Source: Renibacterium sp.
GTDB lineage: Bacteria > Actinomycetota > Actinomycetes > Actinomycetales > Micrococcaceae
Assembly: GCA_017419405.1 (NCBI GenBank)
Contig: JAFOLH010000001.1
Location: 372,001-436,000 of the forward strand
Length of the DNA stretch: 64,000 bases
Direction: 5' to 3'
Part shown: positions 26,756 to 37,025 of the stretch, piece by piece
Position numbering within the stretch: position 1 is the first letter of the stretch
Layout of the letters: each line of letters starts with the position of its first letter
Program-made: the position numbers and the translations under genes
The notes under the pieces: generated by a model
What the model saw: only the letters and a program-made list of their open reading frames with translations
The model's database searches: none
Told to the model about the DNA's origin: nothing

Positions 26756-29700
26756 ATGACTCAGAACCAACCGGCAGTTCCCACGCACACTGCCGTTTCC
26801 CCGTTCGAACGGTTTTCCACGATTCCGGCAGCGCAGGGCCTGTATTCGCCGGAAGCCGAAAAGGACGCTTGCGGTTTGGCGATCATCGCCACGCTGCGCG
26901 GCGAGGCCGGACACGATATCGTCGACGCGGCCTTGACTGCGCTGCGGGCCCTGGAACACCGCGGCGCGGTGGGCGCGGACGAAGGCACCGGAGACGGTGC
27001 GGGCCTGCTCACCCAGGTGCCGGATGAATTCTTCCGCGCGGTGCTGGACTTCGGGCTCCCGGCACCGGGCCACTACGTGGTCGGCACGGCCTTCCTGCCG
27101 GTGCAGGAGGACGAGGCCCGGATCGCCACCGAGGGTTTGGCGTCCTTGGCCGCCGAAGAGGGCCTCCGCGTGCTCGGTTGGCGCAAGGTCCCGGTCGTCG
27201 CCGATCTGGTTGGTTCGATGGCGCGCACCTCGATGCCGCAGTTCCGGCAGCTTTTCCTGGCCTTGCCGGAGGGCGAAGCACCGGCCTCGGGCGAGATCGC
27301 CCAGGTCTTGGACAGCCGGGCGTTCCGGGTCCGCAAGCGGGCGCAGAACAAACTGGGAGTCTACTTCCCGTCGCTCTCTTCGCGGACCATCGTGTACAAG
27401 GGCATGCTCTCCACGGCGCAGCTCGAGCCGTTCTATCCGGACCTTTCGGACAGCCGGTTCAAGACCAAGCTGGGCATCGTGCATTCCCGGTTCTCCACCA
27501 ACACCTTCCCGTCCTGGCCGCTGGCCCAGCCGTTCCGGACGATCGCGCACAACGGCGAGATCAACACGGTCAAAGGCAATCGCAACTGGATGCGGGCCCG
27601 GCAATCGACTTTGGCGAGCCCGCTGCTCGGCGACAACCCCGAAGAGTTGTTCCCGATCTGCACCCCCGGGGCTTCAGACTCGGCGTCTTTCGACGAAGTC
27701 GCGGAGCTGCTCTGGCTCTCCGGGCGGCCGATCACCCAGGCGATCATGATGATGATCCCGGAGGCCTGGGAGAACCACGCCACGATGGATCCGGCCCGCC
27801 GGGCGTTCTACGAATACCACTCGCTGTTGATGGAACCCTGGGACGGTCCGGCCGCGGTGTCCTTTACCGACGGTTCGCTGGTCGGCGCGACGCTGGACCG
27901 CAACGGCCTGCGGCCCGGACGGTATTGGATCACCGAGGACGGATTGGTGGTGTTCGCCTCCGAAGTCGGCGTGATCGACATCGAACCGGCGAAAGTGGTC
28001 AAAAAGGGCCGGGTCTCGCCGGGCAAGATGTTCCTGGTGGATACCGAAGCGGGCCGGATCGTGGACGATTCGGAAATCAAGTCCGAGCTGGCCAGCGCTG
28101 AGCCCTGGGCCGATTGGCTCAAGGACAATCTGATCAAGTTGAGCGATCTGCCCGAGCGGGAGCACGTGGTGCACACCTCGGCCTCGGTGAACTTGCGGCA
28201 GCGGACTTTCGGTTACACCCAGGAGGAACTGCGGATCCTGCTCGCGCCGATGGCCCGGACCGGAGCTGAACCCTTGGGCGCGATGGGCTCGGATACGCCG
28301 ATAGCGGTCCTGTCCACCCGGCCGCGGTTGCTTTTCGACTACTTCGTGCAGTCCTTCGCACAGGTGACCAACCCGCCGCTGGACGCGATCCGCGAAGAAC
28401 TCGTGACCTCGTTGAAAACCTCGATCGGCCCCAATGGCAACCTCTTGGCCAGCAAAAAGGTGACCAAACCCCAGGTCGCGCTGGATTTTCCGGTGATCGA
28501 CAATGACGAACTGGCCAAGATCGCCAACATCGAGTCTTCCCAGGGCGAAAACGAAGGCGAGCGGCTCGCGATCAAGGTGCGCGGCCTGTACCGGCCCGAC
28601 GGCGGCGAGGCCGCACTCCGGGCCCGGCTTTCCGAGATCTGCGAACAGGTTTCCGGCGCGATCAACCGCGGTGTGCATTACGTGGTGCTCTCCGACCGGG
28701 ACTCGAATGCGCAATGGGCGCCGATTCCGTCGTTGCTGCTGATCAGTGCGGTGCACCACCATTTGCTGCGCAGCGCGAACCGCACCAAGACCTCGCTCGT
28801 GGTCGAAGCCGGAGACGTCCGGGAGGTGCACCATGTGGCCCTCCTGGTCGGTTATGGAGCCGCCGCAGTCAACCCCTACCTGGCGATGGAATCGGTCGAA
28901 GAACTGATTCGCAGCGGGGACGTCACCGGAGTCACTCCGGAGGCGGCAGTACGCAATCTGATCAAGGGCCTGGGCAAAGGCGTGCTGAAGATCATGTCCA
29001 AAATGGGCATCTCCACCGTGGCGTCCTATTGCGGGGCGCAGACGTTCGAGGCGTTGGGTTTGGCGCAGGACCTGGTGGACGAGTTCTTCGCCGGTACCCG
29101 CAGCCAGCTCTCCGGCGTCGGGCTGGGCGTGATCGCGGCAGAAGTCGCGGCCCGGCACGCCATGGCATACCCGCCAGAAGGCGTCGAGCAACCGCACCGG
29201 CCGCTGTTGGGCGGCGGCGAATACCAATGGCGCCGGGAAGGCGAGCCGCACCTGTTCAACCCGGATACCGTGTTCCGGCTGCAGCACGCCACCCGGGAAC
29301 GCCGGTACGACATCTTCAAGAGCTACACCAGTGCGATCGACGACCAGTCGAAGAACCTGATGACGCTGCGCGGCCTGCTCGGCTTCAAAGCCGGAGCGCG
29401 GGCCGCAGTCCCGATCGATGAGGTGGAGCCGGTTTCGGCGATCGTGAAGCGCTTCTCCACCGGGGCGATGAGCTACGGCTCGATCTCCAAGGAAGCACAC
29501 GAAACCCTCGCGATCGCGATGAACCAGCTCGGCGCGAAGTCGAACACCGGTGAGGGCGGCGAAGACGTGGACCGGTTGTTGGATCCGCGCCGCCGTTCGG
29601 CGATCAAGCAGGTCGCCTCCGGGCGCTTCGGGGTCACCAGCCTGTATCTGAGCAATGCGCAGGACATCCAGATCAAAATGGCCCAGGGTGCCAAACCCGG

Positions 29701-31378
29701 CGAAGGCGGCCAGTTGATGGCGCAGAAGGTCTACCCGTGGGTGGCGGCGACCCGGCACTCCACACCCGGCGTCGGACTGATTTCGCCGCCGCCGCACCAC
29801 GACATCTACTCGATCGAAGACCTGGCGCAGCTGATTTACGACTGCAAGCGGGCCAACCCTTCGGCCCGGGTGCACGTCAAACTGGTCTCCGAAGTCGGCA
29901 TCGGCACGGTGGCCGCCGGCGTGACCAAGGCCAAGGCCGACGTCGTCCTGGTTTCCGGGCACGACGGCGGAACCGGCGCCTCGCCGCTGAACTCGCTCAA
30001 GCACGCGGGCGCGCCCTGGGAACTGGGTCTGGCCGAAACGCAGCAGACCTTGATCCTCAACGGCTTGCGCGACCGGGTGGTGGTGCAGGTGGACGGGCAG
30101 CTCAAGACCGGCCGGGACGTGGTGATCGCGGCCCTGCTCGGTGCCGAAGAGTACGGCTTCGCCACCGCGCCGCTGGTGGTTTCCGGCTGCATCATGATGC
30201 GGGTCTGCCATTTGGACACCTGCCCGGTGGGTGTGGCCACGCAGAACCCGGAATTGCGCGCGCGGTTCTCCGGCAAGCCGGAATTCGTGGTCAACTTCTT
30301 CGAGTTCTTGGCCGAAGAGGTCCGTGAAATCCTCGCCGAACTCGGGTTCCGTTCGCTCGAGGAAGCCATCGGGCACAGCGATGCGCTGGACATCCGCAAG
30401 GCGGTGGACCACTGGAAGACCGAGGGGTTGGAGCTGGCACCGCTGCTCGAAGGGCAGAGCTTCGACCGCGATGTCCCGCTGCGCAACCTGATCGGGCAGA
30501 ACCACGAGTTGGACAAGCACTTCGACCAACAGCTGATCACCATGGCCGCCGAAGCGCTGGCCGACCGGGTTCCGGTGAAGATCAGCGTCGGCATCGTCAA
30601 CACCGATCGCTCGGTGGGCACCATGCTGGGGCACGAAGTGACCAAGAAGTTCGGCATCGAGGTGCTCGGCACCGACACCATCGATGTCACGCTGACCGGC
30701 CAGGCCGGTCAGTCATTGGGCGCGTTCCTGCCGGCCGGCATCACGCTGCGGCTGTACGGCGATTCCAATGATTACGTGGGCAAAGGCCTCTCCGGCGGCC
30801 GGATCATCGTCCGGCCGGACCGCAGCAACACCTTCCCGGCGGAACAGAACGTGATCGCCGGCAATGTGATCGGTTACGGAGCCACCAGCGGCGAGTTGTT
30901 CCTGCGCGGCCAGGTCGGCGAACGGTTCCTGGTGCGGAACTCGGGTGCCACCGCGGTGGCCGAAGGGATCGGCGACCACGGCTGCGAGTACATGACCGGC
31001 GGCCGGGCACTGATCCTGGGCCGGACCGGGCGCAACTTCGGCGCCGGGATGTCCGGCGGCGTCGCCTTCGTGCTCGATCTGGTGCCGGCCAAGGTCAACA
31101 AACAGGCTTTGGATTCGGGAGAGCTGCAATTGCTCGCCTTGGATGCTGAGGACCGGGAATTCGTCCGCAACCTGCTGCGCCAGCACCAGGAGGAGACCGA
31201 CTCGGCATTGGCCGCCAGACTGCTCGAAGATTTCGATGCCGTGGCCGGGCAAATCACCAAGGTGCTGCCCCGGGACTATGCCGCGGTATTGCAGACCCGG
31301 GCCACCGCCGAGGCGGAAGGTCTGGACCCCGACGGAGACGTCGTTTGGCAACGAATCCTGGAGGTGACCGGTGGCTGA
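26756..31378 (+). CDS. gltB: glutamate synthase (NADPH), large subunit
   Basis: 1540 residues. It makes two glutamates from glutamine and 2-oxoglutarate with GltD. After a 38-residue propeptide the Ntn amidotransferase begins at Cys39 (EKDACGLAI). The central domain and the FMN-binding synthase domain hold [12 protein letters not shown] and [11 protein letters not shown]. The 3Fe-4S cysteines are in [12 protein letters not shown]. The C-terminal beta-helix shows GGRIIVRP and GGVAFV. The ATG at 26756 has GGGGGAAGGA 7 nt ahead. An in-frame ATG at 26660 is closer to the promoter but would lengthen the propeptide with atypical sequence. gltD overlaps the end by 8 nt. Confidence 0.97.
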   Translation: MTQNQPAVPTHTAVSPFERFSTIPAAQGLYSPEAEKDACGLAIIATLRGEAGHDIVDAALTALRALEHRGAVGADEGTGDGAGLLTQVPDEFFRAVLDFGLPAPGHYVVGTAFLPVQEDEARIATEGLASLAAEEGLRVLGWRKVPVVADLVGSMARTSMPQFRQLFLALPEGEAPASGEIAQVLDSRAFRVRKRAQNKLGVYFPSLSSRTIVYKGMLSTAQLEPFYPDLSDSRFKTKLGIVHSRFSTNTFPSWPLAQPFRTIAHNGEINTVKGNRNWMRARQSTLASPLLGDNPEELFPICTPGASDSASFDEVAELLWLSGRPITQAIMMMIPEAWENHATMDPARRAFYEYHSLLMEPWDGPAAVSFTDGSLVGATLDRNGLRPGRYWITEDGLVVFASEVGVIDIEPAKVVKKGRVSPGKMFLVDTEAGRIVDDSEIKSELASAEPWADWLKDNLIKLSDLPEREHVVHTSASVNLRQRTFGYTQEELRILLAPMARTGAEPLGAMGSDTPIAVLSTRPRLLFDYFVQSFAQVTNPPLDAIREELVTSLKTSIGPNGNLLASKKVTKPQVALDFPVIDNDELAKIANIESSQGENEGERLAIKVRGLYRPDGGEAALRARLSEICEQVSGAINRGVHYVVLSDRDSNAQWAPIPSLLLISAVHHHLLRSANRTKTSLVVEAGDVREVHHVALLVGYGAAAVNPYLAMESVEELIRSGDVTGVTPEAAVRNLIKGLGKGVLKIMSKMGISTVASYCGAQTFEALGLAQDLVDEFFAGTRSQLSGVGLGVIAAEVAARHAMAYPPEGVEQPHRPLLGGGEYQWRREGEPHLFNPDTVFRLQHATRERRYDIFKSYTSAIDDQSKNLMTLRGLLGFKAGARAAVPIDEVEPVSAIVKRFSTGAMSYGSISKEAHETLAIAMNQLGAKSNTGEGGEDVDRLLDPRRRSAIKQVASGRFGVTSLYLSNAQDIQIKMAQGAKPGEGGQLMAQKVYPWVAATRHSTPGVGLISPPPHHDIYSIEDLAQLIYDCKRANPSARVHVKLVSEVGIGTVAAGVTKAKADVVLVSGHDGGTGASPLNSLKHAGAPWELGLAETQQTLILNGLRDRVVVQVDGQLKTGRDVVIAALLGAEEYGFATAPLVVSGCIMMRVCHLDTCPVGVATQNPELRARFSGKPEFVVNFFEFLAEEVREILAELGFRSLEEAIGHSDALDIRKAVDHWKTEGLELAPLLEGQSFDRDVPLRNLIGQNHELDKHFDQQLITMAAEALADRVPVKISVGIVNTDRSVGTMLGHEVTKKFGIEVLGTDTIDVTLTGQAGQSLGAFLPAGITLRLYGDSNDYVGKGLSGGRIIVRPDRSNTFPAEQNVIAGNVIGYGATSGELFLRGQVGERFLVRNSGATAVAEGIGDHGCEYMTGGRALILGRTGRNFGAGMSGGVAFVLDLVPAKVNKQALDSGELQLLALDAEDREFVRNLLRQHQEETDSALAARLLEDFDAVAGQITKVLPRDYAAVLQTRATAEAEGLDPDGDVVWQRILEVTGG

Positions 31379-32828
31379 TCCACGTGGCTTTCTGAAGACC
31401 CGGGAACGGCAGACCCAGCCGCGCCGGCCGGTCCCGGTGCGGATCATGGACTGGAAAGAAGTCTACGAAGCACAGGAAAAAGGCGTGCTCAAGTCGCAGG
31501 CCGGCCGGTGCATGGACTGCGGAGTGCCGTTCTGCCATCAGGGCTGTCCGCTGGGCAACCTGATTCCCGAATGGAACGACCTGGTCTGGCGGGACAAGGG
31601 CGAAGAGGCGATCGAGCGCCTGCACGCGACGAACAACTTTCCGGAATTCACCGGACGGCTCTGCCCGGCGCCGTGCGAATCATCGTGCGTGCTCGGCATC
31701 AACCAGCCCGCGGTGACCATCAAACAGGTCGAGGTTTCGATCATCGATCAGGCCTTCGAACAGGATTGGGTCAAGCCGCTGCCGCCGGCCAGGCTGACCG
31801 GGCACACCGTCGCGGTGGTCGGTTCCGGCCCGGCCGGGCTGGCTGCGGCGCAACAACTCACCCGGGTGGGCCATACCGTCGCGGTGTACGAACGGGACGA
31901 CCGGATCGGCGGCTTGCTCCGTTACGGCATCCCGGATTTCAAAATGGAAAAGGAGCACTTGGACCGCAGGCTGGAGCAGATGCGCGCCGAAGGCACCCGG
32001 TTCCGGGCCGGCGTCGAAATCGGCAAGGACATTTCTTGGGAGCAGCTGCGCCGGCGCTATGACGCAGTGGTGATCTGCACCGGTGCCACGGTGCCGCGGG
32101 ATTTGCCGATTCCGGGCCGGGAGCTGACCGGAGTGCATTACGCGATGGATTACCTGGTGCAGTCCAACCGGGCAGTGGCCGGCGATCCGGTGCCGGATCA
32201 GATCGATGCGCGCGGCAAACACGTGGTGATCCTCGGTGGCGGGGACACCGGAGCCGACTGCCTGGGCACTGCGCACCGGCAGCAGGCCGCCTCGGTGACC
32301 ACCTTGGCGATCGGCAAACAGCCGCCGGCCGAGCGTCCGGAACACCAGCCGTGGCCGATGTTCCCGACCCTGTTCGAGGTCGCCAGCGCGCACGAAGAGG
32401 GCGGCGAGCGGACCTATTTGGCCTCCACGGTCGAGTTCATCGGGGCGGACGGCGTGCTCACCGCGTTGAAGATCGCGGAAACCGAGTACCGGGACGGCAA
32501 GCGGCTGCCCAAGCCGGGCACGGAACGCGAGATCCCGGCGGATCTGGTGTTCCTTTCCTTGGGCTTCACCGGGCCCGAGCCGGCTGGGATCGCGGAGCAG
32601 GTGGGTGCCCGGTTCGACGGACGCGGCAATCTGGTCCGGGACGGTTACTACATGACCGACGTCGACGGCGTTTTCGTGGCCGGTGATGCCGGGCGCGGCC
32701 AGTCGCTGATCGTCTGGGCGATCGCCGAAGGCCGGGCCTGCGCTGCGGCGGTGGACCAGCACCTCAGCGGAAGCACCAGCCTTCCGGCACCGGTTGCGCC
32801 CACCGACGCCGCTATTTCCCCGCTGTGA
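31371..32828 (+). CDS. gltD: glutamate synthase, small subunit
   Basis: 485 residues. FAD/NADPH-dependent and passes electrons to GltB. The N-terminal Fe-S domain carries the cysteine sets [14 protein letters not shown] and [12 protein letters not shown] binds at [15 protein letters not shown] and NADPH at [14 protein letters not shown]. The C-terminal FAD piece is [19 protein letters not shown]. The GTG start, preceded by GGAGGTGA, lies inside the end of gltB, giving coupling of the two subunits. Confidence 0.97.
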   Translation: MADPRGFLKTRERQTQPRRPVPVRIMDWKEVYEAQEKGVLKSQAGRCMDCGVPFCHQGCPLGNLIPEWNDLVWRDKGEEAIERLHATNNFPEFTGRLCPAPCESSCVLGINQPAVTIKQVEVSIIDQAFEQDWVKPLPPARLTGHTVAVVGSGPAGLAAAQQLTRVGHTVAVYERDDRIGGLLRYGIPDFKMEKEHLDRRLEQMRAEGTRFRAGVEIGKDISWEQLRRRYDAVVICTGATVPRDLPIPGRELTGVHYAMDYLVQSNRAVAGDPVPDQIDARGKHVVILGGGDTGADCLGTAHRQQAASVTTLAIGKQPPAERPEHQPWPMFPTLFEVASAHEEGGERTYLASTVEFIGADGVLTALKIAETEYRDGKRLPKPGTEREIPADLVFLSLGFTGPEPAGIAEQVGARFDGRGNLVRDGYYMTDVDGVFVAGDAGRGQSLIVWAIAEGRACAAAVDQHLSGSTSLPAPVAPTDAAISPL

Positions 32829-32910
32829 GTTCGGCCTGAAGGACCGGCACCGGCACTGAAGATTCACTGGAGGGTCAACTCCAGGTCATGCGAGCACATG
32901 GGGCTCAGAT

Positions 32911-32916
32911 TAGGGT
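32911..32916 (+). promoter_or_regulatory. -10 box TAGGGT of leaderless pyk
   Basis: TAGGGT ends 6 nt before the ATG at 32923. The intervening AGGTAT is too close to act as a ribosome site. Confidence 0.6.
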
Positions 32917-32922
32917 AGGTAT

Positions 32923-34407
32923 ATGAGACGCGCAAAGATTGTTGCAACTTTTGGGCCGGCCATCTCCGGTTACGAGCAGGCCCTGGCCGTGCTCGACGCC
33001 GGCGTGGACGTGGCCCGGATGAACATGAGCCACGGTGACTACACCGTGCACAACGAGACCTATGAGAATGTCCGCAAAGCGGCTGCGGCGTTGGGCAAGC
33101 CGGTGGCGATCATGGCCGATCTGCAGGGGCCGAAGATCCGCCTGGGCCGTTTCGTCGACGGTCCGTACGCCCTGGCACCGGGCGATGTCTTCACAATCAC
33201 CACGGAAGACGTTCCGGGCACCAAAGACATCTGCTCGACCACGTTGAAGAGCCTCACCGAAGACGTCAAGGTCGGCGATGCGCTGCTGATCGACGACGGC
33301 AAAGTCTCGTTGCGGGCCACCGCGGTGGACGCGGTAAAGGTGGTCACCGAAGTAGTGGTCGGCGGCATGGTGTCCAACAACAAAGGCATCAATCTGCCCG
33401 GCGTCGCGGTGAACGTGCCGGCGCTGAGCGAAAAAGACGAAGAAGACCTGCGCTGGGCGATGGGCCGAGGCGTGGATCTGATCGCTTTGTCCTTCGTCCG
33501 GGACGCCTCGGACATCGTGCGGGTGCACGAGATCATGGACGAAGAGGGCCGCCGGGTCCCGGTGATCGCCAAGATCGAGAAGCCGCAGGCCGTGGACAAC
33601 CTCTCCGAGATCATCGATTCCTTCGATGCGATCATGGTGGCGCGCGGCGACTTGGGCGTGGAACTCCCGTTGGAGGAAGTGCCGATCGTGCAGAAGAAGG
33701 CGATCGAGTTGGCCCGTCGTTGGGCCAAGCCGGTGATCGTGGCCACCCAGGTGCTCGAATCGATGATCGAGAACCCGCGGCCCACCAGGGCGGAGGCTTC
33801 GGACTGCGCCAATGCGGTGCTCGACGGCGCCGACGCGGTGATGCTCTCCGGCGAGACCAGCGTGGGCAAGTATCCGATCGAGACGGTCAAGACCATGGCC
33901 CGGATCATCGAATCGACCGAAGAACACGGTTTGGAGCGGGTACCCGCGCTGGGCACCAGCCCGAAGACCCGCGGCGGCGCGATCACCCGGGCCGCCGTGG
34001 TGATCGCGGATCAGCTCAACGCCAAGTACGTGTGCGCGTTCACCCAGTCCGGCGACTCGGCACGCCGGTTGTCCCGCTTGCGGCCGGTCAAGCCGGTCTT
34101 CGCGTTCACCCCGGATGAGCGGGTCTGGAACCAGCTTTCGCTGACCTGGGGGATCCAGCCGATCATGGTCCCGATGGTGCACCACACCGATGAGATGACC
34201 GAACAGGTCGACCACATGCTGCTGGAAAAAGGTTTGGCGCAGGTGGACGACGTGGTGGTGATCGCCGCCGGTTCCCCGCCCGGGCAATCCGGCTCGACCA
34301 ATACGGTCAAAGTGCACAAAGTGGGGGACCTCTCCGACTTCTCCGAATCCGGACGCAATAATCGGGAAAAGGTCGGCCCTTGGCCGGTCGTGGAACCGAA
34401 AAACTAA
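32923..34407 (+). CDS. pyk: pyruvate kinase
   Basis: A 494-residue glycolytic enzyme making pyruvate and ATP from PEP and ADP. The N-terminus RRAKIVATFGPA, the active-site helix IIAKIEKP-type stretch VPVIAKIEKPQAVDN, VARGDLGVELPLEEVP and MIENPRPTRAEASDCANAVLDGADAVMLSGETSVG are all present. The C-terminal regulatory domain spans about 345-494. It is monocistronic: its own promoter upstream and a strong hairpin 10 nt downstream. Confidence 0.97.
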   Translation: MRRAKIVATFGPAISGYEQALAVLDAGVDVARMNMSHGDYTVHNETYENVRKAAAALGKPVAIMADLQGPKIRLGRFVDGPYALAPGDVFTITTEDVPGTKDICSTTLKSLTEDVKVGDALLIDDGKVSLRATAVDAVKVVTEVVVGGMVSNNKGINLPGVAVNVPALSEKDEEDLRWAMGRGVDLIALSFVRDASDIVRVHEIMDEEGRRVPVIAKIEKPQAVDNLSEIIDSFDAIMVARGDLGVELPLEEVPIVQKKAIELARRWAKPVIVATQVLESMIENPRPTRAEASDCANAVLDGADAVMLSGETSVGKYPIETVKTMARIIESTEEHGLERVPALGTSPKTRGGAITRAAVVIADQLNAKYVCAFTQSGDSARRLSRLRPVKPVFAFTPDERVWNQLSLTWGIQPIMVPMVHHTDEMTEQVDHMLLEKGLAQVDDVVVIAAGSPPGQSGSTNTVKVHKVGDLSDFSESGRNNREKVGPWPVVEPKN

Positions 34408-34416
34408 GCTGAAACC

Positions 34417-34454
34417 GACGACGGGCGGCCACCGAAAGGTGGCCGCCCGTCGTC
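34417..34454. terminator. bidirectional terminator between pyk and the ANTAR regulator
   Basis: A perfect 17-bp stem (34417-34433 with 34438-34454) closed by a GAAA tetraloop, stem core GGGCGGCCACC. It ends both convergent transcripts. The T-runs are short (AATTC on plus, TTTC on minus). Confidence 0.85.
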
Positions 34455-34476
34455 GTCAATTCTGGGTGCAGCCGGT

Positions 34477-34530
34477 CAGTTGACCGGGCTGACTCAGTTG
34501 ACCTGGGTGACTCAGTTGACCTGGCTGATG
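34477..34530. repeat. three tandem 18-bp repeats carrying the ANTAR stop codon
   Basis: Copies at 34477-34494, 34495-34512 and 34513-34530 follow CAGTTGACC(T/G)GG(G/C)TGA(CT/TG). On the minus strand each copy reads Q/P-V-N-stop in the frame of the regulator, so two spare in-frame stops follow the real one at 6-codon spacing. Confidence 0.9.
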
Positions 34531-35123
34531 ATGGTGTCCGCGACCTCGCGCATGCTCAACCGGCGGTCCATCGACGTCTTCTGGATCCAGCGGAAGGCTT
34601 CCGGTTCGGTGAGCCCCATTTTGGTGGTCAGCAGCGACTTCGCGCGTTCCACCAATTTGCGGGTTTCGAAACGGTCCTGCAGATCGTGCACCTCGGCCTC
34701 GAGGATCTTGATTTCCTCATAGCGCGAGAGCGCGATCTCGATCGCCGGAACCAGATCGGCCGGGGTGAACGGCTTGACCACGTACGCCATGGCGCCGGCG
34801 TCGCGGGCCCGTTCCACGAGTTCCTTCTGGCTGAAGGCGGTCAAGAGCACTACCGGGGCGATGCGTTCCTTGACGATCTTCTCCGCGGCGCTGATCCCGT
34901 CCATGACCGGCATCTTGACGTCCATCAGGACCAGATCGGGTTTGAGCTCCCGGGCGAGGTCCAAAGCCTTCTCGCCATTGTCCGCTTCGCCGACCACATC
35001 GTAGCCTTCGCCACGGAGGATCTCGATGATGTCCAAACGGATCAGGGTTTCGTCCTCCGCGACAACGACGCGCCGGGGAGCGGATACGGGCGCGGACTCG
35101 GCGGGTTCGGGGGATTCTGACAC
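34512..35123 (-). CDS. ANTAR-domain response regulator
   Basis: 203 residues. The receiver domain (about 18-135) has the acidic pocket E23-D24, the phosphoacceptor D68 in LVLMDVKMP and K118 in YVVKPF. A coiled linker (EIKILEAEVHDLQDRFETRK) leads to the C-terminal ANTAR RNA-binding domain (about 145-198). ANTAR proteins act as antiterminators on nascent RNA hairpins. The GTG at 35123 has GAGGAG 6 nt upstream; the longer frame overlaps the promoter region. A TAGGCT box lies about 39 nt upstream. No partner kinase is nearby. This gene next to pyk is conserved in actinobacteria. Confidence 0.92.
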   Translation of the reverse strand: MSESPEPAESAPVSAPRRVVVAEDETLIRLDIIEILRGEGYDVVGEADNGEKALDLARELKPDLVLMDVKMPVMDGISAAEKIVKERIAPVVLLTAFSQKELVERARDAGAMAYVVKPFTPADLVPAIEIALSRYEEIKILEAEVHDLQDRFETRKLVERAKSLLTTKMGLTEPEAFRWIQKTSMDRRLSMREVADTIISQVN

Positions 35124-35161
35124 GGTGGCTCCTCGTACTGCTGGATGGTTTTCATAAAACA

Positions 35162-35167
35162 GCCTAT
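35162..35167 (-). promoter_or_regulatory. candidate -10 box TAGGCT for the ANTAR regulator
   Basis: TAGGCT on the minus strand, about 39 nt before the GTG. It gives a short leader with its own ribosome site. Confidence 0.45.
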
Positions 35168-35257
35168 CTGCATGTAGAGTTATTTCTCGCACGTGAACGT
35201 CAAGCTCAGCTGAAAGCGGAGCGTGATCTTCATCGCTGCAACTGCCGGGAAGTGCCC

Positions 35258-35339
35258 GCCCGAGTGGCGGAATTGGCAGACGCGCTGCACTCAAAATGCA
35301 GTATCGAAAGGTGTGTGGGTTCGAGTCCCACCTCGGGCA
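35258..35339 (+). tRNA. tRNA-Leu (anticodon CAA)
   Basis: 82 nt with acceptor GCCCGAG/CTCGGGC and discriminator A. The anticodon stem CTGCA/TGCAG encloses CTCAAAA, giving CAA. A long variable arm (TATCGAAAGGTGTG) is typical of class II tRNA-Leu. The T arm is TGGGTTCGAGTCCCA. CCA is not encoded. Confidence 0.97.
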
Positions 35340-35346
35340 CTGGTCC

Positions 35347-35387
35347 CAAGCCGCTGGTCAGCTTAGCTGGCCAGCGGCTTTCTTTTT
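35347..35387 (+). terminator. terminator of tRNA-Leu
   Basis: AAGCCGCTGG (35348-35357) pairs with CCAGCGGCTT, with an inner CAGC/GCTG extension, and is followed by TCTTTTT. Confidence 0.9.
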
Positions 35388-35513
35388 AACCCGAAGTCCT
35401 AGTCGACTTTCCTTTTTGACCCGAAGTTCTGCCCAACTTCCGCCGTCGGAAGCTGGGCAGGAGTGCTGCAGCCCAAGATCCGGGTGCCGAAGCTGGGCGG
35501 TATTCCGCTGCCG

Positions 35514-35543
35514 GTTGAGATACAACTATGGTTGACTTGTATC
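35514..35543 (+). promoter_or_regulatory. promoter with overlapping inverted repeat, upstream of the OYE gene
   Basis: TTGAGA (35514-35519), 17 bp, TTGTAT (35537-35542) form a sigma-70-type promoter. GATACAA (35519-35525) and TTGTATC (35537-35543) are 7-bp inverted arms 11 bp apart that cover the spacer and -10, as expected for a repressor operator. The leader to the ATG at 35598 is about 48 nt. Confidence 0.6.
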
Positions 35544-35597
35544 GCAAGCGCCCGGGTCACCGCGGAACGGGCAGCACCGCCGAACAAGGGAGTTCTG

Positions 35598-36872
35598 ATG
35601 CCGCAGCAAACACCGGACCGGCAATCCGAGCTGAACAGTCCGCTGACCCTGCCCTGCGGCCAAGTGCTGCCCAATCGGATCATGAAGGCCGCGCTCAGCG
35701 AAGCGCTCGGCGATTCGGGGCACCGGCCGAGCGACCGGCTGGAAACCCTGTACCGGCGCTGGGCCTCCGGCGGTTTCGGCCTTTTGGTCACCGGGAATGT
35801 GATGGTCGACCGCGGACAGCTCGGCGAACCGGGCAATGTGGCCGTCGAGGACCGCCGGGATCTGGCGCGGTTGCGCCGTTGGGCCGACGCCGGGCAAAGC
35901 CACGGCAGCCGGATCTGGATGCAGATCAACCACCCCGGGCGGCAGGCGAATCCGTTGGCCGGCCGCTCGCGACCGGTGGCGCCCAGCCCGGTGGCGTTGA
36001 AGATCCCCGGGGCCTCAGCACCGCAGGAGCTCGACGAAGCGCAGATCGAGGAGATCATCGGCCGGTTCGCCGAAACTGCGGCAGTCGCGGAAGCGGCCGG
36101 CTTCGACGGCGTGCAGATCCACGCCGCGCACGGCTACTTGATCGCGCAGTTCCTGTCCCCGCTGTCGAACCTGCGCAGCGATGACTGGGGCGGCGATGCA
36201 GAACGCCGGAGCAGGTTCCTTTTCGCCGTGATCCGGGCGATCCGGGCCAATGTCGCACCGGAGTTCGCGGTCGGGATCAAATTGAATTCCGCGGATTTCC
36301 AGCGCGGCGGCTTCAGCGAGCAGGAATCGCTCCAGGTCCTGGCCCGCCTCGCCGAGGCGAACATCGACCTGATCGAGATCAGCGGTGGCAGCTACGAGGC
36401 GCCGGCGATGATGGGCCAGGCCAAAGCGCAGAGCACCTTGGACCGTGAAGCGTACTTCCTGGAGTATGCCAAAGCCGCCAGATCGCTGGCCGGCGCGGTT
36501 CCGCTCGCGGTCACCGGAGGGTTCCGCAGCCGGGCGGGGATGGCCGAGGCGGTGTCCTCCGGCGCCTGCGACGTGGTCGGCCTGGGCCGACCCACCGCCA
36601 CCGCCCCCGATGCGGCCGAACTGGTCCTCGCGGGGGCCAAGGAGAAACTGGCGGCGCCGCGGATCCGGGCGGGTCTGCGCCCGGTGCTGGGCCGGGTGAC
36701 GGACGTGAAAACCATCGACGGATTCTTGGACCTGCAATGGCATACCGACCAACTGCATCGGATCGGCGCGGGGAAGAACCCGGACTTGTCCCGGCCTTGG
36801 TGGAAAACCGTCGGCTCGATGCTCAACCGGAACGGCGTCGAGGCGCTGCGACCCAAGCGGCGGTCCGGCTGA
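35598..36872 (+). CDS. NADH:flavin oxidoreductase, Old Yellow Enzyme family
   Basis: A 424-residue FMN-dependent TIM-barrel reductase. Visible are the FMN/substrate region NRIMKAALSEAL, WMQINHPGRQ, the active-site pair in GVQIHAAHGYLIAQFLSP (H-A-A-H), LRSDDWGGDAERRSRF and the phosphate-binding AVTGGFRSRAGM. No extra C-terminal Fe-S/FAD domain of the 2,4-dienoyl-CoA reductase type is present; the 50-residue tail carries HTDQLHRIG and PWWK. It probably reduces activated C=C bonds. AAGGGAG precedes the ATG. The promoter upstream carries a candidate operator. Confidence 0.9.
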   Translation: MPQQTPDRQSELNSPLTLPCGQVLPNRIMKAALSEALGDSGHRPSDRLETLYRRWASGGFGLLVTGNVMVDRGQLGEPGNVAVEDRRDLARLRRWADAGQSHGSRIWMQINHPGRQANPLAGRSRPVAPSPVALKIPGASAPQELDEAQIEEIIGRFAETAAVAEAAGFDGVQIHAAHGYLIAQFLSPLSNLRSDDWGGDAERRSRFLFAVIRAIRANVAPEFAVGIKLNSADFQRGGFSEQESLQVLARLAEANIDLIEISGGSYEAPAMMGQAKAQSTLDREAYFLEYAKAARSLAGAVPLAVTGGFRSRAGMAEAVSSGACDVVGLGRPTATAPDAAELVLAGAKEKLAAPRIRAGLRPVLGRVTDVKTIDGFLDLQWHTDQLHRIGAGKNPDLSRPWWKTVGSMLNRNGVEALRPKRRSG

Positions 36873-37025
36873 ACCCGGAAACCTGAGTCGGGCCGGGTTC
36901 GGCGCTCTGGTCCGGGCCCGGCACGGTGGGTCGGTGGCGTGCGGCCGGGTTGGTGTTAGATTGATGCCAGGTTGCAGCCGATGCCCTGGACCTGGTGCCG
37001 GGCGAGGGCCGGGAGGAGCGTGCGC

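Noticed and set aside
27674-30634. 986-codon open frame antisense to gltB
   Set aside because: The opposite strand encodes the fully conserved GltB. The antisense product is His/Gln/Arg-rich with no domain; long antisense frames are expected from GC-rich third positions.
34477-34530. CRISPR array
   Set aside because: The units are directly adjacent without spacers, only three copies, and lie over a coding end.
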